Below, one piece after another: positions 1 to 12,700 of a DNA stretch of 64,000 nucleotides. The stretch is taken from positions 2,991,001 through 3,055,000 of the forward strand of contig CP114495.1 of assembly GCA_027186245.1 (NCBI GenBank). The letters run 5' to 3'. A program made the position numbers and the translations under genes. The notes beneath the pieces were generated by a model that was not told where the DNA came from, ran no database searches, and saw only the letters and a program-made list of their open reading frames with translations. This DNA comes from Coriaria nepalensis. Lineage: Eukaryota > Streptophyta > Magnoliopsida > Cucurbitales > Coriariaceae. Each line of letters opens with the position of its first letter. The first letter of the stretch is position 1.

Positions 1-2246
1 ATACAAATATCAAGTAACAAAATACAATAAAGATTTGACAAAGGGAATGAAAATTAAAAATTAAATCCTTTTTCCCAGAAAGGGAAATAGTTATTATAAC
101 ATGACTAATACCGGGACAAACCCCCTTATTAGATAGGAGCGAAAATGGTCAGAAAAAAACCTGTCCATGAAATCTTTCATAGGGACTTGAAAGACATCCA
201 CATCGGTTGATCGGGTGCATTGCATGATATAAAATCGAGTACCTGACTTTTTCTCTGTCCAAAGATTTTATTATTATGGGGCTATTTTAGTAATTGGTTA
301 GTTAGTAGTATAAATAGTAATAGTATGATTAGGGTTTAGGGAGGAATTGATTTTGGTAAGAACTCTTAAGGAGAGACGGTCTACTTCTCGAATAGTAGAC
401 CAACCTATGTTATTTTGGTTATTGCATAATAAAGATTAACTCTAATTCTATATCTCTAGATCGGGTCCTATCAAACTCTTAGCTGCTTCGAGAATATCAC
501 CGTGACATTGCTATTATCATTCTTGCAACACGGCACCAATGCCGGAAGGCTCAGGATTCCCTTTCGATCAGGGCCCATCGACACGAAGAAATCAGATAAT
601 GTTAAACCTTCCACTGTTAAAGATCGACTGCTTGAGCCATCTTGCTTGATCAAGCATCCTAAGATGCCTGATGGAAGTTGTTAGCAAATGATAGAAAGTA
701 AAAAGGCAAATGATGTATAAAAGAAAGGCAAAGCCTCAACGGAGCATCTATTCAATGCGTTGAATAATTTAGCCGGTGTTAGGCCTCGCATAAGGAAATG
801 GAGAACCGAATGTAGCCTAGCACGACTTGCCATATATACCAGTTAATATTGATCATCGGTGTAGAACGACCATATATACATGCTTGCCGGCAAGTCATCA
901 TCGGCTGCACTGAACTCTCCTACCTCTTTTGCAAGCCGCTATTTACCACCTTCTACTCAACGGTTCTAAAACTGTGTTGGAAGAAAGAGATAATGAACTC
1001 TCTCGCTCTCTCTCTCTTGAGATTCATTGTATTCCATGGATAATCCAATTCATTAGACGCTTGTTATAAATATATATAGAGAGAAAGAGGAGAAATGAGG
1101 CATCTAATAAAATGGGGCATGATGAAAAATAACAAATTTGCCTTTTTCTGACAAGTTGTATGAAAGCCGTATAGAAAAAAGAAAAGTGGGCATCTCATCC
1201 AACGGACAGAAGTTCTAAAAGACCCACCGCCCAAGAGTGTGACAAAATTACCTCATTCATGCACATTCAAAACCATAATTGAGCTACACTAAGGTCTCTT
1301 TTGATCGCTTATAAGTGAAGCCAGCCAAGACGGTCGTGACTCATGAGGATTTTTCATGCGTAGATAATGGTTCTGTTATGGGCCGAACGCATATTTTCAG
1401 CCAATGCCGAAACAATTCTCTGTATTTTAACTAAGTGGATCATATCGATCTCTACTCATAAAACTAAGATTGTAGCTCCGACCAAATCAACTACATCTAA
1501 TTACATAAGTCAGATGACATGATCACAAAGTTTACGGAATTTCAAATGTAATAATGTAAGAGTTTCGGTTTTTTTTTTTTTGTTTTTCTGTTTTTTTTTT
1601 TAATTTTATATAAATCAAAGTGAGTGGATCGATGATTTTAGCCAACAGAACAAGATTTGGTTCTGGAATAATGATGCAGGGCAGTATTTCCACGTTAAGA
1701 TTTTGTAAATTATGTGACCCAAAGCACAAGATTTTGTAAACGAGCAATGTTTTTGTTTGTTGGGATAAAATGTATAACCATGATAGAAACATTCATGAAG
1801 CTTCGCTCATGATAGAAGCACATAACTTCGCTCGTTCTCGTCGAGGAAAATACTCCATATGGGATGCAATGATTTTTCATTAGTTCTTACATGTTTGCTT
1901 TTATACTTACAATATATTGTGAAGGGGATGACCAAATATAAGAGAGACAATTATGAAAATTTTAATATTTGAATAAGAGAAGTTCTAATGAACTTAGTTG
2001 ATTATTTACAATGATGAACCACAGTAATATGTTTCCCTTACTCGTCAACAACATTTACTTGAGAAATAAAAGAAGGGGTGGATTTTTTTTTTTTTTCTTT
2101 CTTTCTTGACAAACAAGCAAAAACTTCTACGAATCACAAACATCACCCTCTTTAATTGATTCCAAAGAGGATTGATTATCAAACTATCGACTTGAAATGA
2201 GGAATTTCTTACAAGAGTAAGATAACTAGCTCCAATTAAGAGGTCT
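1..2246. other. Gene-free left edge, possible decayed LTR
   Basis: No coding region could be supported here. The stretch at about 296-470 resembles the transcribed part of a plant LTR: a TATA-like tataaata at about 310, a run reading gattagggtttaggg, and an A/T-rich tail. No primer-binding site or gag/pol homology was found, so the retrotransposon origin is only a guess. The rest is AT-rich with poly-T runs near 1570-1600 and 2085-2100. The right end is the 3' flank of the minus-strand ARI gene. The short open frames at 471-684 look like chance frames. Confidence 0.3.
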
Positions 2247-5200
2247 TCACTTTGGTTGGTGGCACATTTGACAATTGGTAGCGGACCTAATGTTGGCATA
2301 GGTACAATGATCACAAGACCAATAACCGGAACTGCCATTGTATTTTATACTGTGTCGACCATTTCCCTTGCCCTTACCACTTTTCCCTCCCTTACTACTT
2401 CCTGCACTTTTGGAGCTTGCTGTCCCACTACTAGCTCCGCCATGGGAGTCGACATCTGAAAGGCCATTCTCCAATGCTTGGACCAGGTTTTCAAAGTAAT
2501 TACGAGTCACACTGTGTGCCATTTTTAGAAAATGGATGAGTAGATTGAATTGTATACATATTTGTCATCTATAGGTACAAAATCCAATAACATTTTTCAA
2601 GGCAACATACCTGGTCAGACCAGCTAACTTTGTTTGAAAGTCGTTAAATTCTATAGATGGGCCCTCGGCATTAAGGAACTGTAATAGTTCCTTTTCAGCA
2701 CATTGATGAAGCCTTTCTAGACCAGACTCAGCCTCGCCTGAAGAGGAAGCAAGGATCATACCATTATTAGGGAAATCAGACCAAAGGCACATTTTTGTTG
2801 TCTATATATCCTGGTCAGAAGCATAAGTATAAACATACCTTGCAAGTACTCGAAGAACTTGCTCTTAGCATGCTCTTGTTCTGGTAGGTAGTACCCATAT
2901 GCATAGGTCCACTTCAAAACCCGCCTACATTCAATTATCTGAAATCAAACAACACAAAATTCAATATAATCTTTCAATCAGTATTCCATGATCTGCAAAA
3001 TCAACTTTAAGTCTATTAGCTATAACAAAGTGTGATTAGTGCCATTATTATCCTAAAATAATAAAATCATTCCCGCTTATGCTTTTTCAGTAATCTATGA
3101 TGTATTGAAGTCCTCTGTTTCAAACTATTTCCATTAATCCCATAAACCATAGATGAACAGCTAAAAGTTTTACAGACATCTTAACAATGATCTTTGGATT
3201 TACCTGTAACCAGGCTTCTGTAATGAACTTGAGCTGTGACTCGGGAGTGCACATTATGTCACTAAGTTTCTCAATCTGGGGGAGAGAGGGGGGGAAGAAA
3301 AAAAAAACAAAAAAACAAAGGATCAACACAACAATTTGGTTTAAACAAAGGCTGTTCATACTTACTTTGACAAGAGGAACTTAAACAGTTGTTATGCAAG
3401 TCTACCAATGGCAGATCTCAAAACAATTTGATAAGTAAGTCAGAGAAGAAGCCTTTATGTCTCCTCTTTAGAAAATTTTTTAACTTGCTCACCCAATTTA
3501 CAGCAATTAAAGAAAATAAAATGGATCACAACCACTTTCAGTGGTTATAAAAACCCACCAGAACTTTCAAATAGAGGATTGCATGAGAGGCTACTTACAT
3601 GCACAGTTTGCATTTGCTGCAAATCTGTGAGGGCTTTCTGCCTAGACTGTACAATGTGAAAAAACTCCAGGTCACAAAAATATGTACTTCAAATGAAGTA
3701 ATATGACATATGAAGAACTTGTGCATACCGTTTGATTGCTAGCCCATCGTTCATAATAATGAGTGTACCTCTCCAGAGAATTCTTTGCCATTTCTCTCCG
3801 TCTCTCAGCCTCATCATACTATTCCAAAATAAGAAATATTATGTATAGGAGAAACAGAAAGGTATGCCAAGACAAGTGCTCAGGCACCCAAATTTAAAGG
3901 GTAGTTAGCATGCAAGAGACCAAGCAGACGTTATAAATTTCCTTACCGCGCCTTCTTGCTTAGCAGCCTCATAACGGTTGCAAGCATAAAATCCACCTGT
4001 CCTTTCACCGTGCTCTGCCCATGAACCCAGGCAAAGCCTGCAATGGATGAAGTTTTCCACATACAATTTTTAAATTGACTTGTTACTAGCAAATAAATAG
4101 AGATTTGGACAAATAAGTTTGCTCAAGAGTGATAACTTGACTTGATAGCAATTACACCAAAATCTTACCAGCAAAATTCAAATTTACAAGGTGGTGTGCA
4201 TGTCATGTGCATACACCCTTGGTTCTTCTCAATTGGTCGCTTGCACTTTGGACATGGCTTGGAGTTGGCTAGTATCCTGATGTGACCATTTATAGACGAT
4301 TAAGACATAGACATAGTAATGGTTCCATTATTTTCACTAATGGGAGGTGAGATAGAGAGAGTGTGAAAGGCAAGTGTAAGCCAAAAGATATGATGAGATA
4401 GGGACACAAATAAGTTGCATAGAACCTCCTGCACCTCAGCATGACTCTTTCCTAATGAAGTAAATCTCCTACTATCCACTGTCTATGAACTTCAAAGCTA
4501 ACATACAGTTGTAACATGGGAAAAGAAGAAATAAAAAAGAAGGTAGCATAAATATCCCATATAAAATCAGGAGCATAAATAAGTAATATATTGTACCAGT
4601 TCATATTTTCAGATTCAGCACTGTTCTTCATAATCCACTTTCCCACAGTAGGGCAGTCTACAGGACGGTGAGCTTCCTCTGTACACTGCCATATCGATTA
4701 AAATATCTCAAACCCCTTGCACACACAAAAACCCCACAGAATCTGACGACAATATTAAAAATAAGTGAAAAGAAACTTACATTCCAGCAAAATCCATATG
4801 AGCACAGGCAAGAAACATCATAGTTTCCACTACCAGCATCGAAGATAACGGCATACTCACAACCTGGTGCAGGACACCATTTTCTCTAGCAGTAAAAGTA
4901 CATGGGCACAATAGAAGGAAGCAATGAGAGAGACAGACACAGCGAGAGAGAGAGAACACATAAAGTTTCCAAAGAATAGAAGGATCGTGAAAGAATAGCT
5001 TCTACTTATGCAGCTATGCAAGGAAAGCAAGAGAAGAGATAGAGAGGGAAAAAAAATAAAAGAAATACATGTGTCACAAGCCAGCTGTACATTTCTGTGC
5101 AGTTTAATAAGTTCTTGTGTCTAAATTAACAGCACAACGAACTTGGCACGTCATACTTACCAGACATGACTAGTACACAATTTTGGCTATGCACAAACAT

Positions 5201-7704
5201 ACCGTTTCAAAATTGCAAGACTAAATGAGTAGCCAGAACTGAAGAAAACTTAAAAGGGAAACGGAATCCTGCTGTTGGTTTTGAATTTTTAATCAACATA
5301 CAATTACAAGAATAAATTGATTCAAAACTGCAAATATCATTTAGTGATCCATGTAAGGGTCTATAGCAAACATACCTTTCTATTGTCTTCAATATAAGAT
5401 CTAAGAAGGTACCGAGAATATTTCTCCTTATCCTCATTGGACACCAATAAATTAATCATATCTTGACCAATAGCAGCAGAACAAGAGGGATCGGGACATC
5501 TTAGTGTCAAACATCCGGGCCCATCATTAATGGATGTACTAATATAACCTACAACAATGAAAATAAGTAAGCAGGCAGAAATTTAAAAAATAAAAAACAA
5601 ATAAATAATTATGCATTGGTCGTGCAGAATACTAGCAGCAAGTCATAACAAAGATGTTAAGGATAACACTGGTAAGTTTTGTAAATCATACTTTCGTATA
5701 AAAGCCGAAAGCCAAATAATGATGGAAAACAAATGAAATAATAGGCAAATAAGGGAAACTGAATAATCTTCGGTTTCAAGCATGCAGAAGTGCATGTGAG
5801 TATATGTATCTTAGTCAACATGAACATGTTCATTTCTAAAGTTTTCCGAGCATAAATGTGATGGCAGAAAAGTAAAAATAAAATATATGAGAATGTTTGA
5901 TAACAACACAAACCTTCCCAGCATGTAGTACAAAAGGGATGGCCACAACCTGCTGATTTAATCCTTCCTTGAGGAAGAGACTCAAAACAGATCGCACACG
6001 TAAGCTGCAAAGAGAAACAGTCGGAATATTTCAAACTGGTGCATAAGAACAAAAATTACAAGTATGGACGCTTCATATAAAAGTGATAAATTCTAGAAAA
6101 CTTACTTCTCTAGCACTTGAAAGTGGAACAACTAGTGCATCCAACAAGCCAACTTGTTTCCTTACCCTATATTCATCAGCGAACCATTCATCATGCACTT
6201 TGCTGACATCCCTGCAACAACAAATTGTCTCAGAACACAGAGTCAGTAAAACAAATAGATGCAGAATCATCATATTTAATCCATATTCAAATTGTTACAA
6301 AAGGTATAATTACAAATCTAAAACTGAAGTAAAAGATCTCTTGTTTCTATTGAACTGATACCAAGTTTTGAAGGATAATCCACAATTAAGTAGCGACAAA
6401 CCAAATCATGGATAATTCATCAAACTAAATATGGAAATAGATGGACAAGTAACACATGGTCTTCAAAGTTAGAATAAGATGCATCATACCAATTAAAGTG
6501 ACGAAGTAAAATGGTTGAAGCAACATGTGAAATCGAAAGAACAGTGGAGACTCTATAAATATCATCCTCCTGGCATTGCTGTATATCTAATTCCTTTAAT
6601 ATGGTAAAGTTTCTCTGCAAAAATTGGACCACATTCAACCGTGGAAGAAACAAATGAACTTTGAAACCAAGTAAATTCAAAACATCATAAAATACATGGT
6701 AAACTTAGATTAGCTCATGAACAACAAATAGTTATGATAATCAGCAGACTAGAACTCCCAAATTCCCAATTGAAATCAAAATCATAACTCTCAACTTTTT
6801 TTTTTGTTACAATCAATAAATTAGGTCATAAAGCCCCATCACACATCCTTGTAACCGATGATAATTAGGATCAGTTTAGGGTGCATTATTGATAATGTAT
6901 ACTGCTTCTCAACAGCGGGACATCAATGTGCCAAGCCGAGGAGTAGTATTGACCAATGATATCTAGGCTTAAGTTAATGGTTTATTAGATACCAAACTAT
7001 AGGTCCAAAGCTACACCTTAAGCAATTTTTTTTTTTTCATTTTTCGCTTCTATAGTACTTTCAACCCTCACCAACAACCACCCTGAAATCAATGATGTCT
7101 TTACTCTTCTTCTTTTCTTCCCCCCTCTCTCACTTGTTTTATGCTAGAGCAATTGAGTGTTATTCATACAATCTCCATGCATGAATTCTAATCTAAAAAT
7201 GTCAGCTCCTACAGCTTTTGCAAGTAGTATACTGTTCCATGGAGCTAATAATGTGAATACATGGAAGAAACCGGGTATCTTCACGACTCTGCACCCAGCC
7301 AATTATGTTCAGCTAAAACCCTATTTCTAAATTAGCACAAAACTCAAAACACAAAATTGCCAATCATCCCTTACTTCTACTGAGCTCAATTTGCAAGCTA
7401 ATCAAAGCACATTACAAAAATATTACAAAAAAATTATAAAAATCCAAAAAGTTCCGAGCTTTCCTTAACAAATCAAAGGGGCCAAGGAAAAATATTACCC
7501 AAAAAAAAAAAAATTCCAAACCTCTTGACGACGGGACTCGATCCTATCAAAATTATCAGCATCATCATCAACAAACTCATCAGCTTCTACATCATCATCG
7601 TCACTGTCGTAGTCTAGCCCCATCTCGTCCATGTATCCACTGTAGATATCATCGTCCACCGACTCAAGATCGTTAGCATCATGCATATCGTCCTCGGAGT
7701 CCAT
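2247..7704 (-). CDS. ARI8: RBR-type E3 ubiquitin ligase, ARIADNE ARI7/ARI8-like
   Basis: Fifteen exons give 590 codons plus stop: 7704-7522, 6614-6490, 6211-6106, 6004-5914, 5548-5376, 4885-4781, 4685-4597, 4276-4169, 4037-3947, 3818-3729, 3646-3599, 3275-3204, 2938-2839, 2737-2611, 2511-2247. All junctions are GT-AG and phases match. ARIADNE proteins take ubiquitin from an E2 onto a RING2 cysteine before passing it to a substrate. The N terminus is acidic (residues 30-52). RING1 starts at Cys141/Cys144 ([13 protein letters not shown]), an IBR follows, and RING2 has CPKC at 299-302 with the catalytic Cys312 in GCMHMTC. The C-terminal ARIADNE region includes [17 protein letters not shown] RanBP2-type zinc finger ([10 protein letters not shown]...CQMC) closes the protein, as in Arabidopsis ARI7/ARI8. 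The first ATG lies just before the acidic tract. The protein looks complete and functional. The choice between ARI7 and ARI8 is uncertain. Confidence 0.95.
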
Positions 7705-9374
7705 GGCAAGCCGACGAACCCTAGAGAAAGAAGAAGAAGAAAGAAAGAACAAAGACGAGCTTGAAATTTAGCAGAGAAGGTGCTAAGCGTCGTGTTTGGT
7801 TGGTCGGAACGTGAGAAAAAAACAGGTTGAAATTTCCCTCAAGGGAGGAGAATTAGGTAACAAGTTTGCGCTTTACTTCTTTCCTTAATGCCACTAGGCT
7901 CTAGTAACTATCAAAAATTAGGTAACAATACCTGTTTTAAAATATGTTTTTGTGTCTTAAAATACATTTTTATATTTTATATTTTTTATTTTTTATTTTT
8001 TATTGATATGACTTGTTTAATTAAACTTGACAAATAAACTCCGAGCTTCAATTTCCATGGCTATGGATGGAGCTTCAAGCTCCTTCCATGGTGATGTTTT
8101 CTTGGAAAGAGTGAAAATAATATTAGAAAAAGGTTATAAGTATTTTTTATAATTAAAAAATTTTAGACATAATATTATATTAATTAGATCATATAATATT
8201 AAAATATATATTTTTAAACAACTTACATTTTAAAATTTCTAACCATATAGATCCTAAAGATCATTTGAGTATGTATTTTAAAATATATTTTTATGTATAT
8301 ATAAAATAAAAAATATACACATGTGTATACAAAAATACTCTTGATTAGCTAACTAAACTACTCTTGTTTAACAAACTATAATACTCTTAGACAGAAAATG
8401 AACAACATAAGTATAGATCAAAAATTTGAAAATAACATGAATTATTTCAAATGTCACACATGAAAGATAATGAGAATGATATCACTTGCATCTCCATTCA
8501 TAGATCTGAGATGATGGGACTTATAGGCCAAAAAGTTTCCGCTCCGGTATGAATTTTGATTTGAGGATTTAGGAGCAAATAGAGGGAAAACTAAGCTACC
8601 GCTAGAGCTGCTCAAATGGCCAGCGATTCGGCCGGTCGGATTATTTATGATTTAAGGCAGGTTGGGTTTATTAGACGGATTTAAAATAGGTTTATTTTTT
8701 TTTAGTTAAAAATTATTTGAAATAAATAAATAATTTTCTATTAAATATAAATTTTATTATATATTAATAAATAATATATATATTATTAAATCATTGTGAT
8801 TGAACTATTATGATTCCATTAAAATAACTTTCTGACTTCAACGATTGATCCTTCAAAAGATTATTTAAACAAAAAATTCAAATACATATATAATAGTGAA
8901 CTCATATTTTGATATCTTACTTCTTACAAATCCGAAACGCTATTTATAAACAGTCGATAAAACAAAATCTTACAGTTTATATGTAATCATGGACCTATCG
9001 AAACGAGCTTGTTTTATTTTTTGTGTTCGATAGCCGATCATAAAATCAATTACCAACATTAACAATTAACAAATGTTATTTATAAGAATAATACATTGGG
9101 TTGTCATAATAATGTTTGAATGGATCAGAACTCTATTTAGATACTTCAATAGGCACATATTAGAATGAAATAAAAATGTAGATATTATAGTTTCAACCTA
9201 TGAGATCTTGTAATATCATCACATTTCACCAATCAATCTTAAACACCAACATTAATGGGTAAAATAATGATAATATTATTATTATTATTATTACAAAATT
9301 ATTGTTATATATATATGAATATGTGATATTCAAATTGTTGTGTACATTTCTGGATTAGAAGCTACAGGTTTATA
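7705..9374. other. Spacer between divergent ARI and RNase T2-like genes
   Basis: This interval separates two head-to-head genes, so both promoters should lie in it. It is strongly AT-rich. A near-palindrome at about 8063-8093 (GGAGCTT and AAGCTCC arms inside wider CCATGG flanks) could form a short hairpin. An (ATT)n microsatellite lies at about 9271-9294. No coding potential was seen. Confidence 0.5.
9303..9317 (+). promoter_or_regulatory. Candidate TATA region of RNase T2-like gene
   Basis: A run ttatatatatatg lies about 60-70 bp upstream of the ATG at 9375. Such a run is compatible with a plant TATA box, but the area is AT-rich and the assignment rests only on position. Confidence 0.35.
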
Positions 9375-10769
9375 ATGAAGTCTAGCTTTTCAGTACTAAT
9401 TACCCTCTTTCTGACAATACATTGTCTATTTTGTGCTTGTGTGTCAAGTGATCTCGATCTATTGAGTAATTCCGTAAAGAAACTTAGTTTCTTCTACTTC
9501 ATTCAGCTGGTATGTTCACTTTGCATTTTCTCTGATTCCAAATATGATGTATGATTCTCTTCATCTAATTGATGTCAAATACATTAGAAAACCATAAGCT
9601 GATGATTTCTTTTTTTTCCCGAAATTCAGTGGCCAGGATCGTATTGTAACACGAAACGGAATCGTTGCAACAAAATGAAAGACAAGCTTGCAACAAACAA
9701 ATTCATTATCTATGGGCTTCATCCTGCCAAAAGAAATGGCCAAGAACTAGTTCATTGTGCTCGTAGTCCTTTCAAAGTTCATCCTTTTACATTTGATGAG
9801 GTATATATACATATAGCAGTTAGAGGTGGACAAAAATCCCGGAGGATTATTAGCCAACCCTAATAATAGTAATGGTTTATTAGAAAAGAATAGTGTTAAT
9901 ATGCAATTAAGTCAACTATATGCTACAAATATTTATTCATATGTATAGATTGCCGATCTTACCAATTCTATGAAAGAGAATTGGCCAGCACAGCCTCTTG
10001 ACAGAGACGACGGAGCAATCATTTACTGGTGGGTGGAGTGGTTAACATATGGCGTTTGCTCAAATCTTGATCCACACACGTACTTCCAAATGGCTCTAAA
10101 CTTAAAAAGGAAAGTGGACCTCTATAAGTTACTTCAAACCGCAGGCATGGGCAATTTCCGGACATAAATATAGTTGAAATTATTTTTTGATTTTTTGATT
10201 TTTTTAATTATAATTGATAGTTTAATATGATATCAGAATACATATTTTAAATTTAAATCACAATTCTGCTAATATTTATTTATTATATTTTTGTAATTGG
10301 CATTGCTTGTTATCCTCTTATAAGAACTTTTCTGCCGAACTGTATCTATAGTATTTGACCGATCAATCTCAACTATATATGTTAATTTCATTTCATCATA
10401 TCAATATTATGTATATTTGAGATGAATCGATCTACTATGTATATAATCCATCCAAAAAAATCCCTTATAATCGTGATGCACCAAGTAAACACTTAGTTTG
10501 CAATCTGCAAGAATGTTTATCACTAATATTGGGCAAGTTTTAATGCAGGTATAGGACCTGGAGGAACTTATAACCTTAGCTTCATTCAATCTTTCACAAG
10601 AGATGCATTAGGCGTTGCTCCTACTGTTAAACTTAACAAGGATGCTAAGGGTAATAAGCAACTTTACAAGATTATATTATGTTCCAACATTTCTGGAGAT
10701 CTTATTTCATGTCCGTACACCAAATGGAAGATGGCAAACCATGTTGCGATAAATTTTCCTGTAATTTAG
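9375..10769 (+). CDS. RNase T2 / S-like RNase homologue lacking catalytic residues
   Basis: Four exons, 9375-9509, 9630-9800, 9949-10144 and 10549-10769, sum to 723 nt (240 aa), the usual size of secreted plant T2 RNases. Residues 1-25 form a signal peptide (LITLFLTIHCLFCACVSS). Family hallmarks follow: FFYFIQLWPGSYC at the N-terminal strand, the CAS I region FIIYGLHP (70-77), the CAS II region WVEWLTYGVC (130-139), and a C-terminal block with GPGGTYNLSFIQ and LYKIILC. Active enzymes have HGLWP in CAS I and HEWxKHG in CAS II. Here the first His is Tyr73, the second is Val131, the Lys is Thr135 and the last His is Tyr136. Only Glu132 and the structural cysteines remain. The frame is open throughout, so it may be an inactive, binding or storage-type protein, like known inactive T2 relatives, or a young pseudogene. 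Intron 3 needs a GC donor at 10145; without splicing, translation would stop at 10167. Confidence 0.8.
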
Positions 10770-12059
10770 ATATTATATATATAATATAGATGAATACAAC
10801 GATCTTTCTTGTCTTGTCTTAATAAACAAAATAATCAGATCGGAACGTGATATCTAAATTACAAATTGGATTTCTAATAAGAAATTTTACGTACTTTTTA
10901 GATTACTTTTACATTATATGAATTCACATACAATGCTAACTTGTAGCACAGAAGATTGATGTAAAACAAAATGAATGCGTTCGCGAAGATGATGATCGGA
11001 AAATTCCCCAAAATGAACACAGTGTAATCAAATTGAAACCGTCATGATTAGTTCGAACACAACTCGCAGAATCCCAAATGAAGATTGCAGTTAAACGAGC
11101 TCAATTTGAGTTCAAATCGGATTGGATTTTGAAATCGTTTTGACATAATAAATTAAAGATATTTTCCTATTTATATATAGTGTAACTAAATTATATTATA
11201 ATTATAAATTTTATTTTCAGATATCACCTATCATATAATTAAAATGACATTTATGAATTTCGTATGCAAAGTAGTCATATGGTAGACCATGTGATACAAT
11301 CTTTTTGGAGAGACTAATCTCTAATACTATATTATGGTAAGACTGATAATATGGGCCGGATTCGCACCATCATGATATGTTCATGGCATGCCGAGCTTAG
11401 GCCAAGGACAATGGTTGTGCGGTGTCCTACCTTGATTTTCAGTAGGTGGTCTAGCTTAGCACAGGACATATTGTCTTATTAATAAGAAAATGATGGAATG
11501 AATAAATAATATTCTCTTATTATGTATTTGTGTAATGAATGAATAATGTAAGTGTATTACTTTTTATTGTGTATTTGTGTAAGGTAATGATCTTATTAAT
11601 AAATAATAAATGTATTATCCTATTAATAAATGATATAATGTATTATCTTATTTATTATATACATTTACATATAGTAATTTCTTATATATATTTACATACA
11701 ATGAGATGGTAACTTGTGATAATACCTCACCTAGAACCTAGTAAGTCTCGATTTCGAGTCATTCAAACCTAACAAAGCCAACCCATTTTTAAATCCACCT
11801 ATAAACATGCCGACTTTATGTTTCTTTGAAATTCCAAGATGAACTCGGTCTACTGCAGATCAAATTATCACAAATCCACCTATAAACATGCCAACTTTAT
11901 GTTTCTTTAAAATTCCAAGATGAACTTGGTCTATTCCAGATCAAATCATCACAACCGCACACGGACTGTAAATACTTGGTAAAAAAATATCTTAAATATT
12001 ATGATGGTTGTGTGTATTATATAGAGATTAACAAGCAATACAAGGAAAAAAAATTACAA
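10770..12059. other. AT-rich gene-free spacer
   Basis: No gene is visible. The interval contains AT-rich tracts such as the repeated ttattaataaatgat-like runs at about 11470-11680 and an 81-bp tandem duplication near 11.8 kb listed separately. Confidence 0.4.
11791..11955. repeat. 81-bp tandem duplication, two copies
   Basis: A unit beginning aaatccacctataaacatgc at 11791 is repeated from 11872 with only a few substitutions. Both copies then carry the block that includes actttatgtttctttgaaat and end near gatcaaat-atcacaa. The copies are adjacent, so the period is 81 bp. No coding content is apparent. Confidence 0.85.
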
Positions 12060-12700
12060 CAAAGTAGGCTAAATACAAGGAAACAAATCGAGTCTATAGG
12101 CAGCAAAAACATGGCGATGATTTACATGGTATGAAGGGGCCATACCATATAGAGATTCAAAAGGAGAAATATTGCCAAGCAAAAACATGGGTAACCAGTT
12201 GATGATATAAGTGGTCGAGCTAAAGGTGTCAAGCCAATAACGAGTCGCAGCTTGAGAAGAAAAAGAAGAGCAAGGCCCATTTCCATAACATGGCGATGTT
12301 TCCACTCAATCTGTCTATTTTGAAAGGGTGTATAAGGAAATGATATTTGATGATGAATATCATGAGATCGAAGATAAATCTGAAAGTGATTACTTGTGAA
12401 TTTAGCATCGTTATCACTTTGAAAAATCTTGAGTTTGTAGACATATTTCCATTCAACAAATTTATGAGATAGAAGAAAAATATCATAAGCATCAGATTTG
12501 CACTTTATAGGACATAGCCAAGCAAAATGCAAAAATCATCGATAAATAGAACATAATATGAAAAATCAAGAGGAGAGGAGATATGGTAGGTGATAGGCCT
12601 TAAATATCACAGTGAACGAGATCTAAAACATGAGTGGCTCGATAGTCATTTCATGTAAACGGTAAACGTTAGCCAGTTGACATACATCATATAGTTTAAG
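12060..12700 (-). mobile_element. Ty1/Copia integrase-core fragment (decayed)
   Basis: Read on the minus strand from about 12700 to 12060, broken frames resemble the integrase core of Copia polyproteins. Recognisable pieces are KIFQSDNDAKFTSN, a motif like SFPYTPFQNRQIEWKHRHV (the NGxxERKHRH region with substitutions) and SPFESLYGMAP. Stops and frame changes break it (the two overlapping minus-strand frames at 12122-12532 and 12069-12305 must be alternated to follow the homology). No LTRs, gag, protease, RT or RNase H were found nearby, so this is an isolated fossil. Confidence 0.8.

Noticed and set aside
9375..10769. Functional S-RNase of a self-incompatibility locus
   Set aside because: Catalytic residues are missing and no S-locus F-box gene is present in the window.
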